A stretch of DNA of 15,607 nucleotides from JBAXEO01 sp964541375 (GCA_964541375.1 CAZIPT010000056.1:1-15607), one strand, 5' to 3'; shown: positions 7,626 to 14,584, counted from the first letter of the stretch. The notes: generated from the letters alone by a model not told the origin. Translations and numbers: made by a program.

Positions 7626-9023
7626 CTAGATCTTGCTCGCCGCGTCTGCGGCGGCAAAACGGATGACTTCCGAGACGGTCGGGTGCGCGTGGATCGTATG
7701 CGCGATCTGGCCGACGGTCAGGTCGCATGCCATCGCGAGCGCGACCTCGTGGATGATCTCTACGGCGTGCGGGCCGACGATCTGGCAGCCGATGATGCGC
7801 CCGGTGCCCTTCTCGGCGACAAGCTGCACGAACCCATCGCCCTCGCCCTCGCCGAGCGCCTTGCCGTTGGCGGCGAACTTGGAGACCGCCTGGACGGCGT
7901 CGATGCCGCGCTCCTTTGCCGAGTCACGCGAGGACCCGACGACCGCGACCTCGGGGAAGGTGTAGACGCACGCGGGGATGCAGTCGTAACGCATGGACGC
8001 GAGCGTCGGGGTCGAGCCGTCGGCTGCCGCGCGAAGCTCCGCGACGAGGTTGCGGGCTGCCAGCACGCCCTCCTCCTCGGCGACGTGGGCGAGCATCATC
8101 CCGCCGATGAGGTCGCCGATCGCGTAGATGCCCGGCACGCTGGTGCGGAAATGCTCGTCGACCTTGACCGCGCGGCGGTCGAACTGGATGCCGACCTCGG
8201 CAAAGCCCAGGTCCGCCGAGTTGGGCACACGGCCTACCGCGCTCATGACGATCTCGCTTTCGAGCACCGTGCCCGACTTCAGCGTCGACAGCATCCTGCC
8301 GTGCTCGGAGCGCGCGACCGATTCGACCGCGTCGCCGAGATGGAACTCGACGCCCATCTCCTCGAGCTTGGTCTGCGCGAGCTTGACGACGCGGCGATCG
8401 TTGCCGGGGAGCACCTGCTCCATCAGCTCGACGACGGTCACCTTGCTGCCGAAGGCCGCGTAGGCGCACGCGAACTCCAGACCGATCACCCCGCCGCCGA
8501 TGATGACGATCTCGCGCGGGATCTCCTTGAGCGAAACGGCGTCGTCGCTGGTCCAGACGCCGGGCATGTCATGGTCGATATTGGGGAGCTTGAACACGAT
8601 CGAACCGGTCGCGAGGATCACCGCGTCGCACTCGATGATTTGGGTGCCGCCTTCTTCGAGGTCGACGATGAGCTCGTCCGCGCCGACCAGTTTGCCCTCG
8701 CCGTAGACGACATCGACCTTAAGCCGCTTGGCGCTCGCCTCGATCTGGCCGACGAGTTCGTCGACCACGCCCTCCTTACGCGCACGGAGGGCGGCGATGT
8801 TCACAGTGGCTCGTGAGGCGTTGAGACCGAACTCAGCGGCCTCAGCCGTGTCCTTGACGATGTGGGCTGAGCGCAGAATGGTCTTTGTGGGGATGCAGCC
8901 CCAGTTCAGGCACGTCCCGCCGAGCCGCTCACGCTCAACGAGCGTGACATCGGCACCGAGCCGAGCCGCCTCGAATGCTGCGGCGTAGCCGCCCGGACCG
9001 CCGCCGAGCACTGCGATTCGCAT
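7626..9023 (-). CDS. lpdA: Dihydrolipoyl dehydrogenase (E3)
   Basis: An FAD-dependent disulfide oxidoreductase that reoxidises dihydrolipoyl groups with NAD in 2-oxoacid dehydrogenase complexes or the glycine cleavage system. The 465 residues show the FAD-binding GGGPGG (7-12), the redox motif GGTCLNWGC with Cys38 and Cys43, the NAD-binding GGGVIGLE (176-183), the second FAD stretch YAIGD (300-304), and the interface catalytic pair His447/Glu452 in HAHPTVSE (445-452). The ATG at 9023 has GAGGGAG about 8 bases upstream; an upstream extension to 9134 is unlikely. It is the first gene of a minus-strand operon with ridA, lipA and a deacetylase. No E1, E2, or glycine cleavage gene is in the window, so the complex it serves is not known. 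Confidence 0.95.
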   Translation of the reverse strand: MRIAVLGGGPGGYAAAFEAARLGADVTLVERERLGGTCLNWGCIPTKTILRSAHIVKDTAEAAEFGLNASRATVNIAALRARKEGVVDELVGQIEASAKRLKVDVVYGEGKLVGADELIVDLEEGGTQIIECDAVILATGSIVFKLPNIDHDMPGVWTSDDAVSLKEIPREIVIIGGGVIGLEFACAYAAFGSKVTVVELMEQVLPGNDRRVVKLAQTKLEEMGVEFHLGDAVESVARSEHGRMLSTLKSGTVLESEIVMSAVGRVPNSADLGFAEVGIQFDRRAVKVDEHFRTSVPGIYAIGDLIGGMMLAHVAEEEGVLAARNLVAELRAAADGSTPTLASMRYDCIPACVYTFPEVAVVGSSRDSAKERGIDAVQAVSKFAANGKALGEGEGDGFVQLVAEKGTGRIIGCQIVGPHAVEIIHEVALAMACDLTVGQIAHTIHAHPTVSEVIRFAAADAASKI

Positions 9024-9070
9024 GGATACGTCTCCCTCGGATTCGTTGGAGCCTACTGAAGTGTTCGAGG

Positions 9071-9079
9071 ATTCTAGCA
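9071..9079 (-). promoter_or_regulatory. Candidate extended -10 element for lpdA
   Basis: On the minus strand this reads TGCTAGAAT, an extended -10 (TGn plus TAGAAT, 5 of 6 to TATAAT). It would start transcription near 9064 and leave a leader of about 40 bases before the lpdA ATG at 9023, enough to hold the GAGGGAG site. No good -35 is present at the usual distance, which extended -10 promoters tolerate. Prediction only. Confidence 0.4.
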
Positions 9080-9147
9080 CGCACCCGCCGCGCTCCGCAG
9101 GGTGGCAAGGGGCATCGAATGGGTACTCTCTCACGTGACAGCCATCC

Positions 9148-9161
9148 GACCTCCGGAGGTC
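9148..9161 (+). promoter_or_regulatory. 14-base palindrome containing the ribosome binding site
   Basis: GACCTCCGGAGGTC is a perfect palindrome whose right half contains the GGAGG Shine-Dalgarno of the 141-codon gene. CCTCC in the left half is complementary to the ribosome binding site. With no loop it cannot fold well as a single hairpin, but two transcripts could pair, or a protein could bind the DNA. The core CTCCGGAGGT recurs at 14571-14580 before the transporter gene. It may simply be a chance extension of a strong GGAGG. Confidence 0.4.
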
Positions 9162-9165
9162 CCCG

Positions 9166-9591
9166 GTGACCCGATTCCTGCCCAGTGCATCGCGTGTACT
9201 CCAGGCTCGAGAGGAGCTGTCATCCGGTCACTATGGTGACCTCGATCAGATGATGGGGACGGCAACCCTGCCGCGGCCGACATCGCGCGATCTGTGCGAG
9301 CTCATCCGGGAGTTCGATCAGTTGGTCGATGAACTCGATCTGCGCGACGACAAGTCGAGCGGCTTCGTGGTGTTGCTGCCCGTGACGGTTGGCGGCGTGA
9401 GCCTGACCACGCCGGTGCTCGTCGATGTGGAGCGCTGCGAACTGGCCTTCACGAGCCACCCGCAGCTCGGTGCCGCGAGCATCAGCGCGGACGTGCTCTC
9501 CGAGAACCCCAACATCGCGAGTTCGGTGCGCGAACAGCTTCTCGGCGTGCTCGCGACCTGGCACAACTACGGAGCCGCCGACGAGGTGTGA
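9166..9591 (+). CDS. Hypothetical protein, 141 codons
   Basis: I do not recognise this protein. The GTG at 9166 is preceded by GGAGG with 6-base spacing, an ideal ribosome binding site, which together with the codon pattern supports a real gene. The product is soluble: no signal peptide or membrane helix. The first 60 residues are mixed charged and probably helical, with an acidic run LIREFDQLVDELDLRDDK. A central stretch (about 66-96) alternates hydrophobic residues and looks like beta strands, and the C-terminus (about 115-135) looks helical again. It contains one Cys (in ERCELAF). It is divergent from lpdA and convergent with metF, whose stop is 19 bases away, so it forms its own transcription unit. 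A palindrome surrounds its ribosome binding site. Function cannot be proposed from the sequence. Confidence 0.75.
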   Translation: MTRFLPSASRVLQAREELSSGHYGDLDQMMGTATLPRPTSRDLCELIREFDQLVDELDLRDDKSSGFVVLLPVTVGGVSLTTPVLVDVERCELAFTSHPQLGAASISADVLSENPNIASSVREQLLGVLATWHNYGAADEV

Positions 9592-9610
9592 CCCGCGATC
9601 CGGTGCCGCG

Positions 9611-10489
9611 CTACGCGATTCCGGCGTGCTCGAGAATCCGTGCGACAGCGCCGTCGGCCCCCAGCGGCATGATGTGGACGCCGTCGGCGATGTCCCTCAG
9701 TTCCCGAACCTGCTCGGCGGCGACGAGAATCGACTCCGCGAGCGGGTCGGCGGCCGCGCATATCCGGTCCGAGATAGACTCGGGCACCATCATCCCGGCG
9801 AGCCGCTCGTTGATGAACTTGATGACGCTCGGGCTCTTGAACAGCACGATCCCGGCGATGAGCTTGGCACCCGTCGGCCTGATCGCCTCGGCGGCGCGGG
9901 CGAACTTGTCCAGGTCCGTGATGCCCTGCGTCTGGAAGAACGTCGCCCCGGCTTCGACCTTTTGAAGCGCGCGCTCGAGCTGGATCTCCCACGGCTCCAT
10001 CTCGGGGAACAGCGCTCCGCCGATCAGGAAGTCCGTTGCACCTTCGAGCGGGGCGCCGACCATGTCGACGCCTCTGTTGAGCCCGGCGACGACCTCCATC
10101 AACAGCGTCGAGTCCAGGTCGAAGACGCCCTTGGCCTTGGGATGGTCTCCTCCGCGCGGATCGTCTCCGGAGAGCAGAAGCACGTTCTCGAGGCCCAGTG
10201 CCCACGCGCCGAGAAGATCGCTCTGGAGCGCGAGCCGGTTTCGGTCGCGGCAGGTGAGCTGGAGGATCGGCTCGCACCCGCACTCAGCGTCCAGCAGTAG
10301 GCGTGAGGCCGCGAACGAGCTCATGTGGAGCGTCGCCGCCTGGTTGTCTGTGACGTTGAGCGCATGGCAGTAGGGAGCGAGGGTCTCGGTGCTCGCAAGC
10401 ATTGCAGACGTGTCGGTCCCGTGCGGCGGCGCGACCTCGCCGGTAACGACGAACTCGCCGCGATCCAGTGCGTCTCGAAGCCGGCTCAC
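9611..10489 (-). CDS. metF: Methylenetetrahydrofolate reductase
   Basis: The catalytic TIM-barrel flavoprotein that reduces 5,10-methylene-tetrahydrofolate to 5-methyl-tetrahydrofolate. From the GTG at 10489 it has 292 residues, the usual bacterial length. Recognisable elements are VVTGEVAPPHG (14-24, with Glu18 at the catalytic Glu position of the MetF family), NVTDNQ (45-50), LQLTCRDRNR (76-85), LLLSGDDP (104-111, with the folate-contacting Asp region), ATFFQTQ (182-188) and IAGIVLF (211-217). The GTG overlaps the metV TGA by 4 bases and lacks a Shine-Dalgarno, so translation should be coupled. A longer upstream frame to 10738 lies wholly inside metV and is rejected. The electron donor is unclear: with MetV next to it, an iron-sulfur route rather than direct NAD(P)H is plausible. 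Confidence 0.92.
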   Translation of the reverse strand: MSRLRDALDRGEFVVTGEVAPPHGTDTSAMLASTETLAPYCHALNVTDNQAATLHMSSFAASRLLLDAECGCEPILQLTCRDRNRLALQSDLLGAWALGLENVLLLSGDDPRGGDHPKAKGVFDLDSTLLMEVVAGLNRGVDMVGAPLEGATDFLIGGALFPEMEPWEIQLERALQKVEAGATFFQTQGITDLDKFARAAEAIRPTGAKLIAGIVLFKSPSVIKFINERLAGMMVPESISDRICAAADPLAESILVAAEQVRELRDIADGVHIMPLGADGAVARILEHAGIA

Positions 10490-11139
10490 TTGCGCCCGCG
10501 CATGTTGACCGAGCCGGGATTGCGCTTCGCCGAGTAGTCCTTGGCCGGGATGACGCTCCGGCGGGCACGGCCCTGCTCGGCGAGCCGCTTGCTGATCCTG
10601 ACGTGCGTGCATTCGCGATCCGTGAGCACCTCGCACATACCGTCCCACATCCCGCCGCACGGGCCGTTCAGCAGGCCCTTGGGGCATGTGGTCACGGGGC
10701 AGATGGCGCCGGTCTTGTCGAGTACGCAGTCGCCGCACATCTGGCAGCGCTCCTCAAAAACGCCGTGCCGCTGCACATTGCCGAGAAAGGCGCTCTCGAG
10801 TCCGGGAAACACCGGCAGCTTGACGCCCTCGGCCACGGTCTGCACACCGGCGCCGCACGTCAGCACCAGCACGGCATCGGCCGCAGCGACCTCCTCGGCA
10901 TGCTTGCGCATCTCAAGTCCGGTTCCGCCCAGGTGGCAGGTGACCGCCGAGACGGTCCACCCGCTCACTGAGTAGCCCTCGGCTTCGAGGGCGGCCTTGG
11001 CAGCGAGGACCTCTTTCTCGCCACCGGTATCGGCGACAGTCGCGCACTCGCCGCAGCCGACGATGAAGACCGACTTGGCGTCGATCTCAGAGAGATTCGC
11101 GAGTATTCGGCTCCATTCGCGCGGCTTCGTGATGATCAT
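10486..11139 (-). CDS. metV: MetV-like iron-sulfur partner of methylenetetrahydrofolate reductase
   Basis: A member of the methylene-tetrahydrofolate reductase C-terminal (MTHFR_C, PF12225-type) family, known in acetogens as MetV, the cysteine-rich subunit that forms a complex with MetF. Of its 217 residues, 12 are Cys: GCGEC at 28-32, Cys68, Cys95, then C-x2-C-x2-C at 132/135/138 and Cys147, 152, 161, 169 and 177. The stretch CPKGLLNGPCGG (152-163) is the family's most conserved piece. These Cys should bind an iron-sulfur cluster and a metal. The ATG overlaps the metH TGA by 4 bases (ATGA) with no strong ribosome binding site, and its own TGA overlaps metF. The gene order metH-metV-metF points to a MetVF complex handing methyl-tetrahydrofolate to MetH. 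Confidence 0.85.
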   Translation of the reverse strand: MIITKPREWSRILANLSEIDAKSVFIVGCGECATVADTGGEKEVLAAKAALEAEGYSVSGWTVSAVTCHLGGTGLEMRKHAEEVAAADAVLVLTCGAGVQTVAEGVKLPVFPGLESAFLGNVQRHGVFEERCQMCGDCVLDKTGAICPVTTCPKGLLNGPCGGMWDGMCEVLTDRECTHVRISKRLAEQGRARRSVIPAKDYSAKRNPGSVNMRGRK

Positions 11140-13598
11140 TTCGTGGCCGCCCGTCTCGTGGCGATGGCTTCCCTCACGGCGGCGACGCAGCCGGGAGCAT
11201 CTTCAGAGTACTCCGCTCCGATCGACATCGCCCATTCGCGCGTCACAACGGCTCCGCCGACGAGTACCGGAAACCCGCTCACCTCGGCGCGGACCGCGTC
11301 CAACGTCGCTTCCATCGCCGGCAAGGTCGTTGTCATGAGCGCCGAGAGGCACACCGCGTCGGCACCAGCGGCAGCGGCCACGACCTTCTCGGCGGGGACG
11401 TCCACGCCCAGGTCCGTGACCTCGAAGCCTTGGCTCTCGAGCAACGAGACGCAGATGTCCTTGCCTATCGAGTGAACGTCGCCCTTGACCGTCGCGAAGA
11501 CGACCCGACCCGCCGAGGAACCCTCGCCTTCAGGGGTGAGTTCCTTCACGCGCGCGACGGCGGCCTTCATCGCGCCCGCCGCGATCATCATCTGCGGGAG
11601 GAACACCTCGCCGCGTCCGTACGCGTCACCCAGGCGCTGGATAGCGGGCGTCAGCACGGCGCCGATCACGTCGCCGACCGGCATGCCATCGGCGACCACC
11701 GCATCGACGAGCGCGGCGGCGGACTCGGCGTCGCCTCGCAGAACGGCGGTCTCGAGTGCGGTGCGGGCGTCGGGAACCTCCGCGCCGGTGCCCGTATCTG
11801 AACCACCCGCGAGCGCGTCAGCACCGCTCGAAGCCGAGGCAAGCGCGCCTTCGTAGGCCGCGTCCCATGCGGCCCACGCTTCGTGGTGGGCGTCGGGGTC
11901 GGTGCCGGCGGCCCGAGCGCTGTTGGCGATGCGCACGGCCTCCATCACGACTGTGTCGTTGGGGTTGAGCAACGCGGAATCCAGCCCGGCAGCCACCGCA
12001 GCGTCGAAGAAGGCCGCGTTGAGGAGCGGTCTGCTCGGCAGGCCGTGGCTCACGTTGGAGACGCCGAGGATCGTGGCCAGCCCGGCGTCGTGTGCAGCGG
12101 CAACAGAGGAGGCCGTGACCCGAGGGGCGTCGGCATCAGTGGCAGCGGTCATGACCAGCGCGTCCACGACCAGGTCGGAGTCCGAGAGACCCGCCGCGTG
12201 CGCAGCCGCTCTCACGCGCTCGACCACCTCGGAGCGACCCGCCGAGTCCGCGGGGATTCCCGCGTCATCCAGCGCGAGGACCACGACAGCGGCACCGTAG
12301 CGCGCCGCGAGCGGCAGAACGGACGCCATGGACTCCGGGTCACCGTTGACGCTGTTGATGAGCGCGCGGCCCGGATAGATGCGGAGCGCCGCCTCGAGTG
12401 CGACGGGATCCGTGGTGTCGATCACGAGCGGAGCGTCAGCCGTTCCGACCAGCGCGAGCACGGCCGCCGGCAGTACCTCCACGGCATCCACGCCCGCCGC
12501 GCCGACGTTGACGTCGAGCAGGTCCGCACCCGCAGCCTCCTGCTCGGCAGCGAAAGAGCGGACGACGCTCATCGACCCAGCGAGCAGGGCCTCCTTCAGC
12601 GCCGGCTTCCCGGTGGGGTTGATGCGCTCGCCGACGACCCGAACGGGTGATGTGGCTCCCAGCGTCACGACCCTGCGGGGTCCTGCAAGCACGGTGTCCG
12701 TGAAGCCGCGATCGGCGATCTCCACGACGTCCTTGTCGGCGACTGCGTCCACGATGGCGCCCGTGAAAGCCGGCGTGGATCCGCAGCAGGATCCGACCCC
12801 GGCGACACCGGCATCGCGCGCCGAGGCGGCAAACGCACCCATCTCCTGCGGCGTTCCCGGGAAGACCGTGTGTCCTTCGGCATCGAGAAAGGGCAGGCCG
12901 GCGTTGGGCTGCACAAGAACCGGCAGCCGCGTCGCGGTAACCATCCGTCGTGCGAGGCCGAGCATCTGATCCGGTCCGAGACCGCAGTTCAGACCGACGG
13001 CATCCGCGCCGGCGGCCTCGAGGATCACCGCAGCGGTTTCAGGCTCGGTTCCCGAGAGGTCCATGCGCCCCGAGAGACCGAACGTGCAGCTTGCGAGTAT
13101 CGGAAGATCGCATACCGACCGGGCCGCAAGTACTCCGCAGCGGAGTTCGGCGATATCGGTGAAGGTCTCGAAGAAGATCGCATCCGGGCCCTCCGCGGCC
13201 AACGCCGAGATCTGCTCGGCGAAGATGTCGAAGACCTCGGCGAACGTGACCTGGCCCATCGGCTCGAGAACCAGCCCCGTCGGGCCCACGTCGGCAAGAA
13301 CGTGCGGCGCTCCGTCGGCCTTGCAGATGCGCACGGCTGCCCGGTTGAGCTCCTCGACACGGTCGCCGTAGCCGTACTCGGCCAGCTTGGGCCGCGATCC
13401 GCCGAACGTATTGGTCGTGCAGCAGTCTGCCCCCGCGAGTGAGTAGAGACGGTGGACGTCGGCGACGATCTCCGGCGCGGAGACGTTGAGCAGCTCGGGG
13501 CACTCACCGGCGGGCAGCCCGGCACGCTGGAGCATCGTCCCCATGGCGCCCTCGAGGACGAGTACGTCGCGACCCAGGCGCATCATGATATCCGGCAT
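11136..13598 (-). CDS. metH: Cobalamin-dependent methionine synthase lacking the reactivation domain
   Basis: Transfers methyl from methyl-tetrahydrofolate through cobalamin to homocysteine, forming methionine. The 820 residues hold, in order, the homocysteine methyltransferase barrel (about 10-290; zinc Cys205 in GLNCG and Cys271/Cys272 in GSCCGS), the pterin barrel (about 318-565; VGERINPTGK at 322-331, LDVN at 361-364), a Ser/Gly/Ala-rich linker (about 585-608), the cobalamin cap (about 612-690) and the cobalamin-binding fold (about 697-810) with DVHSIG (707-712), where His709 is the lower cobalt ligand. The protein ends there, so the S-adenosylmethionine-binding activation domain of the roughly 1,230-residue E. 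coli enzyme is absent, as in the short Thermotoga-type MetH. The ATG at 13598 has AAAGGA 8 bases upstream. No separate activation protein is in the window. Confidence 0.95.
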   Translation of the reverse strand: MPDIMMRLGRDVLVLEGAMGTMLQRAGLPAGECPELLNVSAPEIVADVHRLYSLAGADCCTTNTFGGSRPKLAEYGYGDRVEELNRAAVRICKADGAPHVLADVGPTGLVLEPMGQVTFAEVFDIFAEQISALAAEGPDAIFFETFTDIAELRCGVLAARSVCDLPILASCTFGLSGRMDLSGTEPETAAVILEAAGADAVGLNCGLGPDQMLGLARRMVTATRLPVLVQPNAGLPFLDAEGHTVFPGTPQEMGAFAASARDAGVAGVGSCCGSTPAFTGAIVDAVADKDVVEIADRGFTDTVLAGPRRVVTLGATSPVRVVGERINPTGKPALKEALLAGSMSVVRSFAAEQEAAGADLLDVNVGAAGVDAVEVLPAAVLALVGTADAPLVIDTTDPVALEAALRIYPGRALINSVNGDPESMASVLPLAARYGAAVVVLALDDAGIPADSAGRSEVVERVRAAAHAAGLSDSDLVVDALVMTAATDADAPRVTASSVAAAHDAGLATILGVSNVSHGLPSRPLLNAAFFDAAVAAGLDSALLNPNDTVVMEAVRIANSARAAGTDPDAHHEAWAAWDAAYEGALASASSGADALAGGSDTGTGAEVPDARTALETAVLRGDAESAAALVDAVVADGMPVGDVIGAVLTPAIQRLGDAYGRGEVFLPQMMIAAGAMKAAVARVKELTPEGEGSSAGRVVFATVKGDVHSIGKDICVSLLESQGFEVTDLGVDVPAEKVVAAAAGADAVCLSALMTTTLPAMEATLDAVRAEVSGFPVLVGGAVVTREWAMSIGAEYSEDAPGCVAAVREAIATRRAATK

Positions 13599-13653
13599 AG
13601 CTGAGGTCCTTTCGAGATACAGCGCTCGGTCCCACGCTGAGTACTTGAGTGAG

Positions 13654-13986
13654 CTACTTCTTCAGGCTCTGCGTGTAGCGCAGCGCCATGAACCACATCG
13701 AACCGACGAACAACAGCCCGAGTATGCCCATTTCGAGCAACACCCCGAACCCGTAGGCCATCAAGAACGCCTCCCACTGCCGAGACACCACGGCGAACAC
13801 GATGTCGGCAGCGATTCCGATCACCAGCAGGGCGACGCAGGCGTTGACCCAGAGCTCAGCGGCGCGCTTGCCACGGTAGGTCCCCACGGCGTAGACCATG
13901 ATCAGGCCCACTCCGGCGGTCATCACCACGACGAAACCGGCCGCAAGGAAGGTGAACGATTGCAGCGAGAGGTATCCGAAGTACAC
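13654..13986 (-). CDS. Small membrane protein, three predicted helices
   Basis: A 110-residue integral membrane protein of unknown family. Hydrophobic stretches at about 11-34, 46-67 and 73-101 would form three helices, with short charged links (TYRGKRAAE after helix 1, SRQWE after helix 2) and a basic tail ending SLKK. The GTG start has an AGGAGG 5 bases upstream that overlaps the TAG of the NUDIX gene, so the two genes are coupled (9-base gap). metH starts 55 bases downstream and may share the transcript. No catalytic motif, signal cleavage site or cofactor-binding residue stands out; helix 3 carries an acidic residue (Glu85). The neighbour relation to NUDIX and metH does not by itself reveal a job. 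Confidence 0.78.
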   Translation of the reverse strand: MYFGYLSLQSFTFLAAGFVVVMTAGVGLIMVYAVGTYRGKRAAELWVNACVALLVIGIAADIVFAVVSRQWEAFLMAYGFGVLLEMGILGLLFVGSMWFMALRYTQSLKK

Positions 13987-13995
13987 TCCCGCCTC

Positions 13996-14442
13996 CTACA
14001 AGCAGCCGAGACGCCATAGCGCGGCGGCGATGATCTCGGCATGGTCGAAGGCGAGCTCGGCGGGAAGCTCGTCGGCGAAGAACCAGGCGGCGTCGGCAGC
14101 GTCGTCGCCGCCGACAACCGTTGGGGTCTCGAGCCCGATGTCGGCAAGATACGCAGCGCTGACGTTCCAGCCTCGAGGATCTCGTCCTGGATCACCGAAA
14201 GCCCCGACTGGTACCAGCGGTCCCTCCCAGATCAGCCCGGTCTCCTCGGCAAGTTCGCGGCGCGCCGCCTCGACGGGACGCTCCCCCTCGTCGACAAAGC
14301 CGCCGGGCAGCGCCCAGAGGTCGGCGAACGGATCCGCGGCGCGGAGCACGAGCAGGACCTTGCGCAGGTTCTGGGGCCCCGCAAACACGACTGTGTCGCA
14401 GGTGAGCGCGGGGCGCGGATACTCATAGCAGTAGTTGGTCAT
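13996..14442 (-). CDS. NUDIX hydrolase
   Basis: A metal-dependent hydrolase of nucleoside diphosphates linked to another group. The 148 residues contain a complete NUDIX box with perfect spacing: Gly48, Glu54, Arg62-Glu63, Glu66-Glu67, Gly69 (GX5EX7REUXEEXGU). Downstream, GDPGRDPRGWNVSAAY (83-98) resembles the ADP-ribose pyrophosphatase and NrtR-related NUDIX branch, so ADP-ribose or an NAD breakdown product is a plausible substrate, but other nucleotides are possible. The protein begins Met-Thr-Asn-Tyr; the ATG at 14442 has only weak ribosome binding (GGA) and lies 6 bases after a good -10 box, so its mRNA may be leaderless. It is the first gene of a run that includes the small membrane protein and perhaps metH-metV-metF. 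Confidence 0.92.
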   Translation of the reverse strand: MTNYCYEYPRPALTCDTVVFAGPQNLRKVLLVLRAADPFADLWALPGGFVDEGERPVEAARRELAEETGLIWEGPLVPVGAFGDPGRDPRGWNVSAAYLADIGLETPTVVGGDDAADAAWFFADELPAELAFDHAEIIAAALWRLGCL

Positions 14443-14448
14443 GCATCC

Positions 14449-14454
14449 AGTGTA
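14449..14454 (-). promoter_or_regulatory. -10 box placed for a leaderless NUDIX transcript
   Basis: The minus strand reads TACACT followed by six bases and then the ATG at 14442. A start site about 7 bases after the -10 box falls on or next to the A of the start codon, so the message would have no leader, which agrees with the poor Shine-Dalgarno. No good -35 hexamer is seen at 16-18 bases. Leaderless genes of this layout are common in actinobacteria. Confidence 0.45.
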
Positions 14455-14503
14455 ACCGACAGTGGAGAGCCTGGAGTCCCATCTGCCCGCTCCGAAACCG
14501 CTG

Positions 14504-14515
14504 AGGCGATCGCCT
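14504..14515. promoter_or_regulatory. 12-base palindrome in the divergent promoter region
   Basis: AGGCGATCGCCT is perfectly self-complementary. It lies between the NUDIX promoter and the transporter promoter, ending 5 bases before the latter's -35 box. That is a sensible place for a regulator to bind. However, the inner GGCGATCGCC also occurs inside lipA (7138-7147), and such GATC-centred palindromes arise readily in GC-rich DNA. Confidence 0.3.
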
Positions 14516-14520
14516 GCCGC

Positions 14521-14548
14521 GCGACAGGACGACAGCTGGCGCTACACT
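14521..14548 (+). promoter_or_regulatory. Candidate promoter for the EamA transporter gene
   Basis: GCGACA (14521-14526, four of six to TTGACA) and TACACT (14543-14548) are separated by 16 bases. Transcription would start near 14555 and give a leader of about 30 bases carrying GGAGG at 14575-14579. The same TACACT hexamer serves the divergent NUDIX gene, suggesting the same housekeeping sigma factor. Confidence 0.5.
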
Positions 14549-14584
14549 GGTCCGACTCGCGCACCGCACCCTCCGGAGGTCTTC

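Noticed and set aside
7560..8816. Open frame of 418 codons on the plus strand
   Set aside because: Antisense to lpdA, whose catalytic motifs are intact; the composition is typical of a shadow frame.
9592..9610. Bidirectional terminator between the orphan gene and metF
   Set aside because: Only 19 bases separate the convergent stops and no hairpin with a T tract is visible.
9611..10738. Extended metF frame with 83 extra N-terminal codons
   Set aside because: The extension lies inside metV and reads as Arg/Gln/His-rich shadow sequence; the GTG at 10489 overlapping the metV stop gives a normal MetF.
13599..13653. Possible cobalamin or S-adenosylmethionine riboswitch before metH
   Set aside because: The gap is only 55 bases and shows no conserved box; there is no space for either riboswitch.
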